Below, one piece after another: positions 1 to 8,315 of a DNA stretch of 64,000 nucleotides. This stretch comes from Thalassospira marina. Lineage in GTDB: Bacteria > Pseudomonadota > Alphaproteobacteria > Rhodospirillales > Thalassospiraceae. The stretch's first letter is position 1. Each line of letters opens with the position of its first letter. The notes beneath the pieces were generated by a model. That model saw only the letters and a program-made list of their open reading frames with translations, was not told where the DNA came from and did no database searches. The stretch is taken from positions 260,001-324,000 of the forward strand of contig NZ_CP024199.1 of the NCBI RefSeq assembly GCF_002844375.1. Reading direction: 5' to 3'. Both the position numbers and the translations under genes were made by a program.

Positions 1-4
1 GCGT

Positions 5-30
5 TATCTGTTTAAAAAGACAAACAGATA
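5..30 (+). other. hairpin upstream of tRNA-fMet
   Basis: A 9-bp perfect stem (TATCTGTTT paired with AAACAGATA) encloses an 8-nt A-rich loop just before the tRNA. If the window begins at the end of an rRNA operon, as is common for tRNA-fMet in alphaproteobacteria, this would be a processing stem between 5S rRNA and the tRNA. The upstream rRNA is not visible, so the role is inference. Confidence 0.45.
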
Positions 31-41
31 TCTCCCACCAA

Positions 42-118
<77 letters not shown>

Positions 119-265
119 CTTCTCTCTCACTTGGCAAGTCTTAGATATAGACTCCAAGGATTCTAGCGACAAGAGAAATTTGCAGTCGGGCATCGCCTTA
201 AAGAGGAGGCGGCGCTTACGAGGCTATTTATTTCCTGACTTTTCAATAGCTTACAAATGCAAAAA

Positions 266-294
266 ACCCGTCGGCGGCAACCAACGGGTCTTTG
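266..294 (+). terminator. hairpin terminator after tRNA-fMet
   Basis: The stem ACCCGT/ACGGGT around a 12-nt loop is followed by CTTTG. The stem is short and the U-tract weak, but the position after a stable RNA gene and before the next gene fits transcription termination. Confidence 0.5.
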
Positions 295-395
295 AAAAGG
301 CTTAAACTTGCCCCTACGAAACATGGGTAAAGTTTAGGCGACGGGATTGCTTTGTCAAGAACAAAAGCAAATAACCGGCCTGTGCCGACAAAAAT

Positions 396-1469
396 ATGAA
401 TCTGTACGACTCTGTTGTCTGCCCTTCGAGGCTCAAATCTGTCCCCGGTCTGGCGGGGCGGACCGAAACCTATGGCGATTTACTGACCCTCTGTGACGGC
501 TTTACCGGCTGTAATGATGTGACCACGGCTTCGGTTGTTGGCTTGGTCAGCCGGGCCATTTCCTGCTTATCCCCTTGTCTCACCGATCTTTCCGTTCGTG
601 TTCTTATTCTTCTGATCGAGCATGTCTATGATGTGCGTGCCTGGCGCAGTGGCCGTTTGATGGTCTGGCCGGGTAATCGGCGGTTGGCGGAACTGACCGG
701 CCGGAATGAACGCTCAATTCGGCGGGCATTATGTTTGCTGGAGGCTAATCACTGGGTTGTCCGGCGTTATTCGGCCTCGAACCGGCGTTCGGACGGCAAT
801 GCAGGGATTGATTTACGCCCGGTCGCGGCACGACTGCATGAGTTGCGCCAGGCGGCAGAATTTATCGAACAGAAGATAGAGTCCGCTCGAGAGCGTGCGA
901 AGGCCGAACGGGATGACTTGGCACGTTTGGATGCCTGTGAAGACACCTCTTCAGACTCACTGCATGAACACAAAGAGTCCGGGGAGGAGGACATTTCTGT
1001 CCCCCTTAAATCCTACAAGTTAAGTCCTGGTTCTACGAACCTTGTACAAAGCGGGGCTGCGCAGGCAACGCCCGGGCAGAGATCGTGCCCGACAATTCCC
1101 GACATCGATGTGGATCGGGAGATCCTGTTCTTGATGGTTCAGGCCTCGCCGACCTTGCAAAAACAGCTTACGGCAGCCGAACTGTGTGACCTCATGGGAC
1201 CGGAACAGTCTTCAGCCTCTGTTCAGGCGGTTGCGGCGGCTGTGAAATCAACTCTTTCTCACCAGATCAAATTGCGACCCGCTGTCTGGCGGGTGGCTTT
1301 GGCCAAACATGGCTGGGCGGCGATGGCGGCCGTGATGGTGGCAGTAGACCGGCAGGGCGTGCGTGATCCGGCAGGCTATCTCTATGCCATGCTCAAATCG
1401 GCCCGTTTGCGCGATACCGTGCGCCATAATTTGCGCGCCATTGAGCAGCAGGAGGGCGGTCATGCGTGA
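396..1469 (+). CDS. repC: RepC-like plasmid replication initiator
   Basis: The 357-residue product resembles RepC-type initiators, which bind an origin within or near their own gene and start replication of alphaproteobacterial secondary replicons. A winged helix-turn-helix lies at residues 93-125 (NRRLAELTGRNERSIRRAL, then LLEANHWVVRR), followed by the GIDLRPVAARL segment typical after the RepC DNA-binding domain. A charged linker (about 155-230) leads to a C-terminal helical domain ending in DPAGYLYAMLKSARL, which resembles the end of RepC proteins. No repA or repB partitioning genes precede it; only tRNA-fMet lies upstream. No clear ribosome binding site supports the ATG, so the start is uncertain. 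The last codons overlap the next gene by 8 bp. It may be the initiator of a chromid or plasmid, or a remnant of an integrated one. Confidence 0.72.
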   Translation: MNLYDSVVCPSRLKSVPGLAGRTETYGDLLTLCDGFTGCNDVTTASVVGLVSRAISCLSPCLTDLSVRVLILLIEHVYDVRAWRSGRLMVWPGNRRLAELTGRNERSIRRALCLLEANHWVVRRYSASNRRSDGNAGIDLRPVAARLHELRQAAEFIEQKIESARERAKAERDDLARLDACEDTSSDSLHEHKESGEEDISVPLKSYKLSPGSTNLVQSGAAQATPGQRSCPTIPDIDVDREILFLMVQASPTLQKQLTAAELCDLMGPEQSSASVQAVAAAVKSTLSHQIKLRPAVWRVALAKHGWAAMAAVMVAVDRQGVRDPAGYLYAMLKSARLRDTVRHNLRAIEQQEGGHA

Positions 1470-2001
1470 TCTTCTTCCTGCCGTTAAACATCCTTCTGAC
1501 TGCCAGCTTTTGTTCTCCCGCAAAGCCAGGGGCCTGGCACATTTACGGCGCTGGAATGGGGCCTGTGATGTCTCTGTCGCCCAACATTGTGTGATGGCAT
1601 GTGATCACGTCTCACGGCGGGCCGCCCCTTATGCCCTGATCCATGACATAGAGGAAGACGAAACCGGAGATCTGCTTACACCTGTGAAGCTGCAAATGCG
1701 GCAATTGGGGATCTGGGACCGGTTTGAAGCTGAAATCGTTTTGCCGATCCGCAAGTCTTACACGGAGCTGGCGGGACTTTGTTGGCCGTGGCCTACCAAT
1801 GTGGTGGCGGAAGTGGCCGACATCGACCAGCGTTTGCAAGTGACGGAATATCGTGATGCGGTTGATCGGGACCTGGTGCGCGGCTTTGTGCCGCGTTCAA
1901 TCGCACCTTTGTCGGAATATTTGCTGCCTTGGAGCCCGCAAAAGGCCGAGGCGCAGTTTCTGGATCGGGCGCAGCGGCTGTTTCCCGCATGGGAGGGCTG
2001 A
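1462..2001 (+). CDS. HD-domain phosphohydrolase (YfbR-like)
   Basis: The 179-residue product shows the metal-binding pattern of small HD-domain hydrolases: His in SVAQHC (H42), the HD pair in ALIHDIEEDETGD (H61-D62), and a later Asp in VAEVADIDQR (D120). The surrounding TPVK and TEYRD segments also match the YfbR-like nucleotide-phosphohydrolase pattern. Such genes are frequent on plasmids and integrative elements. I chose the ATG at 1462 because it overlaps the end of the RepC-like gene (ATGCGTGA), implying translational coupling; the frame is also open upstream inside repC. Substrate is unknown. Confidence 0.7.
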   Translation: MRDLLPAVKHPSDCQLLFSRKARGLAHLRRWNGACDVSVAQHCVMACDHVSRRAAPYALIHDIEEDETGDLLTPVKLQMRQLGIWDRFEAEIVLPIRKSYTELAGLCWPWPTNVVAEVADIDQRLQVTEYRDAVDRDLVRGFVPRSIAPLSEYLLPWSPQKAEAQFLDRAQRLFPAWEG

Positions 2002-2122
2002 ACAATGGATTGTGCAATCCACAAACTGGTTAAAGCGCCACTTTGTGTTGAGTTTTATGGGGTTGTAGTATCGCCGTTGAAATAACTCCGGGTATCTGAG
2101 CGCCGATTTTAATAACTATTGG

Positions 2123-3223
2123 TCAATGGCCTTTCCAAATTAAAGACGGAACGTAAATCCGGCCATCAGCCAATTTGCGAGCAGTTCGTAATATGCCCGC
2201 GGATTTAAGAGTAAAGGTTTCAGCCAGGTCGAAATCGACTAAAACTTCGATAGTGCCGGAAGCATGCTCCAGCACTATATTTGCCGGGCTTCTGTTAGGG
2301 CGCATAAGGAGGCCGTCTGCAACGCTTCCAGGGGTTAAAGCGCAGGCGGCCAGACATTGCGCGCCGGTTACGGCCATACTGGGATGTGTTTTCCACGGCA
2401 TGAAATAACGGGCGGCTATGGTGCCATTGGCTTTTGCCGGCGCCAGGAGTCCAAATTTTGGGGTCACCGATTGACTGACATCTCCCATTCCCATCTTTTT
2501 TGCTGCCTCCCGACGTATATGCTCCATCCGGTCAAAAAAATCAGTGTTTTGATCCAGTTCGGATGCGCTTTCATAGCCGGATAATCCGAAATCCGACGCC
2601 CGCGCTATTACCATCGGCATGGCAACGTCCATGCAGGTAACTTCAATTCCGTCAATTGTATCTCGCAGATTTCCAGTTGGGATAAAGCTGCCCGTAGCCT
2701 TTCCCACGACTTCCATAAACTGCAATGCAACCGGTGCCGCGCTGCCAGGAACACCGGCAATTGCAAAATCACCACCATATACAAGCATTCCGCCTGGTGT
2801 TTGGACACGGGCTAATATCCGTGCTCCTGTATTTACCGCCCGAATGCGGATTTCTGTTTCGATTTCCTGTGGTTTAACGAGGCTCATTTCAATTGCAGCC
2901 GGTCCTACAGCGGAAAGAATGTTGCCGCATGTTGGTTTGAAATCTACCAGTTGGTGCTCCACCGAAACCTGAGCAAAAAAATAGTCAACGTCGGCCCATT
3001 CATCGTTGGAGGGCGAGAGCATGGCGACTTTGGTTGTTACTGCTGCTCCACCACCAATCCCGTCGATATTTAACGGATGTCCGGATCCAATTGTTGCGAG
3101 CAGAACTTTTACCAGTGTGTCGTGATCTGCGGGCAAATCAGAACGCCTGAAATATGGACCGCGTGAGGTGCCCCCACGCATGAAAAAGAAGGGAATTGCA
3201 GTTTGTGTCACGGTAATTGCCAC
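2123..3223 (-). CDS. PrpF-family isomerase / 4-oxalomesaconate tautomerase-like
   Basis: This 366-residue protein belongs to the PrpF family of cofactor-free isomerases (2-methylaconitate isomerase, 4-oxalomesaconate tautomerase), with two diaminopimelate-epimerase-like halves. Visible signatures are FFFMRGGTSRGPYF near the N-terminus, the TTKVAML segment (K65, at the family's catalytic Lys position), PTCGNILSAVGP (C99, at the catalytic Cys position), and GAQCLAACALTPG in the second half. The start is GTG, with no strong ribosome binding site. It is the last gene of a minus-strand cluster with a TAXI-TRAP uptake system and an alpha/beta hydrolase, so it probably isomerises an unsaturated di- or tricarboxylate imported by that system. 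The exact substrate cannot be read from sequence. Confidence 0.85.
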   Translation of the reverse strand: MAITVTQTAIPFFFMRGGTSRGPYFRRSDLPADHDTLVKVLLATIGSGHPLNIDGIGGGAAVTTKVAMLSPSNDEWADVDYFFAQVSVEHQLVDFKPTCGNILSAVGPAAIEMSLVKPQEIETEIRIRAVNTGARILARVQTPGGMLVYGGDFAIAGVPGSAAPVALQFMEVVGKATGSFIPTGNLRDTIDGIEVTCMDVAMPMVIARASDFGLSGYESASELDQNTDFFDRMEHIRREAAKKMGMGDVSQSVTPKFGLLAPAKANGTIAARYFMPWKTHPSMAVTGAQCLAACALTPGSVADGLLMRPNRSPANIVLEHASGTIEVLVDFDLAETFTLKSAGILRTARKLADGRIYVPSLIWKGH

Positions 3224-3289
3224 TTTTCTAAATCGACAGAAATGTTTTGTGGACTTCGCACAACCAAAGCTCAGGCAATCGGCTGGCCC

Positions 3290-4105
3290 TTAAACAAGGG
3301 CGCTTCCCTCTTGCTCTGACTTTATCCATAGACGCCTCAACCAGTTTGAGAGCGCCTTGTAAGCAGCGTTGCCAGGATCGTGGAGCATCATGCAGTGAGG
3401 GGCATGGGGCAGATGGTGATATTCATATCCGAAGAATGCGGCGACAGCTTCGTCCTGCCCTAACGGGTGACGAAGCGGATCTTCCAATCCAGCCTCCAGG
3501 ACAAGGCCTTCTGTTGGGCGAGGATTGACTGATATCCGGAGATTGTAGCGGTCGTTCAGTGCGCACGGACTTTCAGAACACAATGAGGGCAACCATATTT
3601 CTGCGTTTTCAGCGCCACCCATGTAGATATCGCGGAAACGTTCGAGTGAAGGGGGAGGGTAGGGTTTACCCGTTGGCAGTTCGGATACCGCAGCAACGCC
3701 AGGCATATTGCCCGGGGGGGAAGGCGCAAGTAGCGCCATCCCGGTTATATCACGGCGTTCCGCTGCAACGGCGAGGACGAGAGCCCCCAAAGAATGCCCG
3801 ATGACAATCGGACGAGCGGGCAACTGGTCGATGCATTCCCCGACAACCTTCGCGAAATACGGGATATCCAGATTTTCATAACCAGTCGGTGCAGGAAGAC
3901 CGCCATGACCTGGCCAGTCCACTGCCGCGACTTGATATCCTTCTTGCAGTAGGTCATGCATCCATTTTGCATAGCACCATGCGCCGTGATATGCGCCGTG
4001 CACCAGCAGCACGACAGGTTTGTTTCCAGTTTGTCTGGTTGAGGTCCAAAGTCGTCCACCAGAAGGCAACATGAAGGATGAACAGAAGCTGCGGAGATTA
4101 ATCAA
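3290..4105 (-). CDS. alpha/beta hydrolase
   Basis: A 271-residue soluble alpha/beta hydrolase. Seen: the oxyanion strand VVLLVHGAYHGAW (residues 31-43), the DWPGHG motif, the nucleophile elbow GHSLGA with Ser105, and a C-terminal His in LPHAPHCMMLHDP. The frame opens with TTG overlapping the stop of the upstream permease gene (TTGA); an ATG 33 bases further in is an alternative start. Translational overlap places it in the TRAP operon, where it may hydrolyse an ester or lactone of the imported compound. The short lid and the GAYHGAWCY segment resemble the methylesterase/hydroxynitrile lyase-like branch, but specificity is unknown. Confidence 0.85.
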   Translation of the reverse strand: MINLRSFCSSFMLPSGGRLWTSTRQTGNKPVVLLVHGAYHGAWCYAKWMHDLLQEGYQVAAVDWPGHGGLPAPTGYENLDIPYFAKVVGECIDQLPARPIVIGHSLGALVLAVAAERRDITGMALLAPSPPGNMPGVAAVSELPTGKPYPPPSLERFRDIYMGGAENAEIWLPSLCSESPCALNDRYNLRISVNPRPTEGLVLEAGLEDPLRHPLGQDEAVAAFFGYEYHHLPHAPHCMMLHDPGNAAYKALSNWLRRLWIKSEQEGSALV

Positions 4106-6030
4106 GCCTGTTCTCCTGCTACCAGTTCGGACTGGCTTGCCTTGCTACAGATTGCGACAGCTAAAACGACGATTGCACCAAGGCCGTTAATCAGTAGAGA
4201 GGGCCAGAACAGCATTAGGCCGCCGACAATGAGAGAGCCTTGAAGCGTCCGCCCCAATGGCCCAAGGAACCATCTGGAGAAGGCGGCAGATAGAGAGATT
4301 GTTCCGATAAAGCATGCTGTAAGTGCCAGCACGATGTTGAGGGTTGTCCCTTCAAGCAGGGTTTCGGGACGAAAGACAAAAATGAATGGGAGCATGTATT
4401 TGATCACAGCAAATCGCATGGTTTGGACTGCCGTTTTCCACCATGACGCATTTGCCAGGCCAGCAGCAACGAAGACGGCAGAACAGACCGGTGGTGTGAT
4501 TGCTGAAAGGACGGCGAAGTAGAAGACAAACATGTGAGCCTGAAGCGGTTCGATGCCGATGGCGTTTAAAGCAGTTAATATCGTTGATACCGCGAGAACA
4601 TAGGCTGCTGTTGTTGGCATCCCCATACCGATGACCATGACGACGAAACCGGCAAGCAGTAGGGAAAGAAACAGGTTTCCGTTTGAAAGAGACAACACGG
4701 CATCACCGAACTTCACGCCAATTCCGACAAAACCGATGACGCCGATTAACACACCAGCTGCCGCACAAAGCGCTCCCAGCGTAACGAGTGGTGAGGCGGC
4801 TTCCATGATGGCTTGGCCAAGGTCAAGTGCGCGTTGCTTCAAGCTCGACGGATTCAAATCGCCAAGGGTCAGATACAACACCGTGAGGGTGATGCAGGCC
4901 ATCAGGATGGATAGACTGACCGCGTATCCAGCGAGCAGCATGAACAGCAGAACACAGAAGGGAGCAGCAAGCGGTAACCAGACTGATGGTTTTTTCAGTC
5001 GGGAAGCATCTGGCATTTCTTCTTCAGGAAGGGTTCCGACATTTGCTCGCACACTTTCAAAATGAACAGATGCAAGAACACCGGTGTAAAACAGAACTGC
5101 AGGAACGAGAGCCAAGGCCATCATGTGTCCGACGGGCATGTTCAGGAATTCTGCCATCAGAAACAGGCCAGCACCCATAAGGGGAGGGGTGATTTGTCCC
5201 CCGGAAGAGGCCGTTGCTTCGATGCCGCCGGCGACCTCCGGGCGATATCCCATTCGCTTCATCATGGGGATCGTGAAGCTGCCCGTCATTGCAACATTGG
5301 TCACGGAAGAGCCTGTCATCGAACCAACCATTGCCGAGGAAATCACAGAGATTTTCGCCGGGCCGCCACGCATGCGACCCCCGACAAGTTTCGCGATATC
5401 CATCATCGTCTCGCCAGCACCTGTTGCCATCATCAAGGCAGAAAACAGGATGAAGAGGACGAGGAAACTACAGAAAATATCGAAGACCTGGCCCCATATG
5501 CCGTCTGTCGAGAGGTAAAGCATCGAAGTCAGCATTCGTAAGCTGACACCACCGTGTCCCAGCCGCCCCGGGAGCATATCACCAAACAGCGCATATGCTC
5601 CGAACACGCCAACGAGGATGGCGAATGTCCAGCCAATTGTTCTTCGCGAAAGTTCAAGAATGGAGGCTGCCAGTGCCAGGCCTAGCACAATTGCCTGAGG
5701 CCTGTTTGCTACCGGGTTCATCATGACATCCCAGTAGTTCAAATATACCCAACCTGCAGCGATGAGGATGGCGCCGAGCATTAACACATCGAGCAGGCGC
5801 CCCAAAATCCCTCCTGATTTACTGGGGGCTAAAATGACAGCCAGACCGGCGATCAATGACAATACGATGGCCCGGTGCTGAATGTTTGGAAGTTGGCCGA
5901 AAGCGGCTCCCCAGGCAGTGAGGCCAATCAGCCCGGCGGACAGCATGAATGTTGCGATGGTCCGAACGCTGAAACAGGCGGCCTTGCCCTGGTGCGTTTC
6001 TGCCCCGGATGACGGTTCGGTGGTATTCAT
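4102..6030 (-). CDS. TRAP transporter fused permease (TAXI type, DctQM fusion)
   Basis: About 642 residues with roughly 16-18 hydrophobic segments. The N-terminal part corresponds to a small DctQ-like subunit and the rest to the large DctM-like subunit, the fused 4TM/12TM layout typical of TAXI-TRAP systems. Typical stretches include GSMTGSSVTNVAMTGSFTIP, ASSGGQITPPLMGAG and GMGMPTTAAYV, which form the substrate and sodium path in the large subunit. I chose the ATG at 6030 because AGAGGGA stands 7 nt upstream; the frame also opens with GTG at 6048. It is the second gene after the binding protein. It should drive sodium-coupled uptake of an organic acid across the inner membrane. Confidence 0.93.
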   Translation of the reverse strand: MNTTEPSSGAETHQGKAACFSVRTIATFMLSAGLIGLTAWGAAFGQLPNIQHRAIVLSLIAGLAVILAPSKSGGILGRLLDVLMLGAILIAAGWVYLNYWDVMMNPVANRPQAIVLGLALAASILELSRRTIGWTFAILVGVFGAYALFGDMLPGRLGHGGVSLRMLTSMLYLSTDGIWGQVFDIFCSFLVLFILFSALMMATGAGETMMDIAKLVGGRMRGGPAKISVISSAMVGSMTGSSVTNVAMTGSFTIPMMKRMGYRPEVAGGIEATASSGGQITPPLMGAGLFLMAEFLNMPVGHMMALALVPAVLFYTGVLASVHFESVRANVGTLPEEEMPDASRLKKPSVWLPLAAPFCVLLFMLLAGYAVSLSILMACITLTVLYLTLGDLNPSSLKQRALDLGQAIMEAASPLVTLGALCAAAGVLIGVIGFVGIGVKFGDAVLSLSNGNLFLSLLLAGFVVMVIGMGMPTTAAYVLAVSTILTALNAIGIEPLQAHMFVFYFAVLSAITPPVCSAVFVAAGLANASWWKTAVQTMRFAVIKYMLPFIFVFRPETLLEGTTLNIVLALTACFIGTISLSAAFSRWFLGPLGRTLQGSLIVGGLMLFWPSLLINGLGAIVVLAVAICSKASQSELVAGEQA

Positions 6031-6122
6031 CAGTGCATCCCTCTTCACGCGGATCTGTTGGCGTATGACAACAGATCCGCGTGCAATCCCGTTGATGTTG
6101 GAATGATCAGTTCAGTCTGGCT

Positions 6123-7076
6123 TCAGTTCTTCATTCCGGGAGGCAACAGGCGTTCAGGAACCTGATAACCGGCCTCCCGGTAAGCCCGGACTGCACCGGC
6201 ATGCAGAGGATATGTCGAAACTTCCAGTGTCTGTTTTGCGATGTCGACACCATTGAGCGCAGGAAGTGCGGCTGTTTGTGCCTTGGTTGAGGCCAACATG
6301 CCTTTGACCAGTCGATAGGCCATGTCTTCGTTCATGCGCTCGGTGGCCGTAAATCCAATCCAGATTGCATGAACAGTATAAGGGTCTGCACCATCTGTGA
6401 CACCGGCAGGCATGTCGTAAAAACTCATCCATGGTAGAGCTTTATGGATTTTCTCGATCTGCTCGTGGGTGAAGCCTATTGGCCGCAAGGGTGTTGTCAG
6501 GTTTAATTCGGCAGAGGCGCTATCAAGCCGTGGTCCCTGTGTGGCACGCATTTGACCGTCACAGCGTCCATTTTTCAGTGCGTTAATGGCATCTGTGCTG
6601 TCTGACATGTATAGTTTTGGTTGGATATCGAGTGCCTTGAGGACGCGTAGCATGTTGGTCTGCTGAGACGACCCATTCATACCAGGATGAAAGCACTTTC
6701 CCTCAAAACCAGCCAGATCAGTGATACCGCTGGCTTTGGTTGCCATCATGTTCTGAATAGCAGGGTAGGTCCACCACAACACACGAAAGCCCTTGTAACC
6801 TTGCGCCTCGGCATCTGCGATGAGGTCGGGTGAGATCCCCCCAAAATCAAGTTCTCCTTCCTGCAACAGGACGGAATTTGCAGAAAAGCCGCCGGTGCTG
6901 ACAACGGTGACATTTAAGTCGGGTTCATTGTCCGTGATGCCGTTCGCGATGGCGCTGTAATATGGATAAAATGTTGAGGTCGTTGTAGACCCCCCCATGT
7001 TCAGTTGGGTTTCCGCAGCTGCTGATCCAGCTACAAAGAAGACCGTCATTGCAACGAGTTTCGGTAATATTTTCAT
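6123..7076 (-). CDS. TAXI-family TRAP solute-binding protein
   Basis: A 317-residue periplasmic binding protein with a cleavable signal peptide (residues 1-21, ending AGSAAA). The mature N-terminus carries the TAXI-type pattern GGSTTTSTFYPYYSAIANGI, and the body has two periplasmic lobes with GKCFHPGMNGSS and the MSFYDMPAG segment. A strong ribosome binding site (GGGAGGA) lies 8 nt before the ATG. It is the promoter-proximal gene of the operon and diverges from a LysR regulator, so it delivers substrate to the fused TRAP permease and is probably controlled by that regulator. Confidence 0.93.
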   Translation of the reverse strand: MKILPKLVAMTVFFVAGSAAAETQLNMGGSTTTSTFYPYYSAIANGITDNEPDLNVTVVSTGGFSANSVLLQEGELDFGGISPDLIADAEAQGYKGFRVLWWTYPAIQNMMATKASGITDLAGFEGKCFHPGMNGSSQQTNMLRVLKALDIQPKLYMSDSTDAINALKNGRCDGQMRATQGPRLDSASAELNLTTPLRPIGFTHEQIEKIHKALPWMSFYDMPAGVTDGADPYTVHAIWIGFTATERMNEDMAYRLVKGMLASTKAQTAALPALNGVDIAKQTLEVSTYPLHAGAVRAYREAGYQVPERLLPPGMKN

Positions 7077-7175
7077 CGATTGGTTCCTCCCTATGATTTT
7101 TTTTTTACAATTCCAGAAACTGAATGATAAAAAAAATTGTTTTTTTTTATTCTGTCATAAATTAAATCTATAGGA
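7077..7175. promoter_or_regulatory. divergent promoter region, AT-rich inverted repeat
   Basis: The 99 bp between the divergent lysR-type gene and the TAXI operon are extremely AT-rich. A near-perfect dyad ATAAAAAAAA-TTG-TTTTTTTTTAT spans 7127-7150, and a further T-run lies at 7097-7106. LysR regulators typically bind dyads in such divergent regions; this site and the promoters cannot be assigned more exactly from sequence alone. Confidence 0.6.
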
Positions 7176-8054
7176 ATGCAGCAGCTTTCAACACGACATC
7201 TCATTGCAATTATTGCGATTTGTGAGGCGGGGTCTGTCACCGCGGCGGCGGCGGAACTCAATGTCACACAACCCGCGCTTAGTGCGACCATTCGGCAGGC
7301 AGAAGAAATCGTTGGGATTGCGCTCTTTGACCGCACCTCGCGGCGTGCAAAACCGACCTCGGCCGGCCTTGCTTTAATCCCCGAAGCCCGTCGTATTCTT
7401 ACAGATGTATCGCGTGCAACCCAGCAGCTCAGAGACCTTGCCGAAGGGCGTATTGGTCATCTTTCAATAGCCTCTTTGCCTTCAGCGATTGCTGAAATAG
7501 TGGCGCCTGCATTGCGTCGATTTGTGGCGGAATATCCTGGCATCAGGGTGGCTGTGCGTGATGCCCTTAACACCGAAGTTGCGAGAGCTGTTAAGTCTGG
7601 TGAGGCTGATCTCGGATTTGGTGTTCCGGCCGAGGACGAAAACAATCTGAAAACAAAAATGCTGTTTGAAGATCGTTTCATTGCTGTTCTTCCAGCGGGT
7701 CATTTTCTGGGTGATCGAGAAACCGTATCCTGGGAGGATTTACGCTCAGAAACGTTGATTGAAGGTGCCAAGGGGTCGAACACACGTGCCAGCGTGCGTG
7801 AACACCTGAAGGTCGAAGGTGTCGGCAGCGCGATAGAATGTTCTTTCGTCCCAACGACGATAGGTATGGTGCGCAATGGTCTTGGGGTTAGCGTTCTTTC
7901 GGAGTTGGCGTGTCGAATATTTGCCAATGACGATCAGATTGCTTTACGTCCTTTGTTGCCGATCGTCACAAGGCCGATTTCTATCTTGCAGCGCGCTGAC
8001 CGGGATCTGAGTCCTGCGGCTCAGCTGTTTATGAACTTTCTTGAATTTAGCTGA
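7176..8054 (+). CDS. LysR-family transcriptional regulator
   Basis: A standard-length (292 residues) LysR regulator: N-terminal winged helix-turn-helix at residues 1-60 (AAAAELNVTQPALSATIRQ, then LFDRTSRRAKPTSAG) and a periplasmic-binding-fold effector domain at about 90-290. It is transcribed divergently from the TAXI-TRAP/hydrolase/PrpF operon across a 99-bp AT-rich spacer, the usual arrangement for a LysR activator and its target. The likely inducer is the transported acid or a derivative. The ATG immediately follows AGGA, so spacing to a ribosome binding site is poor. Confidence 0.93.
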   Translation: MQQLSTRHLIAIIAICEAGSVTAAAAELNVTQPALSATIRQAEEIVGIALFDRTSRRAKPTSAGLALIPEARRILTDVSRATQQLRDLAEGRIGHLSIASLPSAIAEIVAPALRRFVAEYPGIRVAVRDALNTEVARAVKSGEADLGFGVPAEDENNLKTKMLFEDRFIAVLPAGHFLGDRETVSWEDLRSETLIEGAKGSNTRASVREHLKVEGVGSAIECSFVPTTIGMVRNGLGVSVLSELACRIFANDDQIALRPLLPIVTRPISILQRADRDLSPAAQLFMNFLEFS

Positions 8055-8315
8055 TCCCAGATAGCTGATGGCGTCTTTTTTACAGATGCTGTCCGCAGCT
8101 GCTCACTGCTTCGATGGATAACTTGCAGTTGATCGTCGTGTGGTGCTGTGCCTTTTAATTACCAAATTGAAAATTTAGCATTATGCTGAGAAGGCGATAG
8201 AGAGGATCCGACCTTAGGCATCCAGATCGTACATCCGTTTCATAGCAGGCCAATTTGTTATTCGGCACGATTGAATGCTTCCGGCATGGTAAACAGTGTA
8301 AAAATGAGGGGGCAA

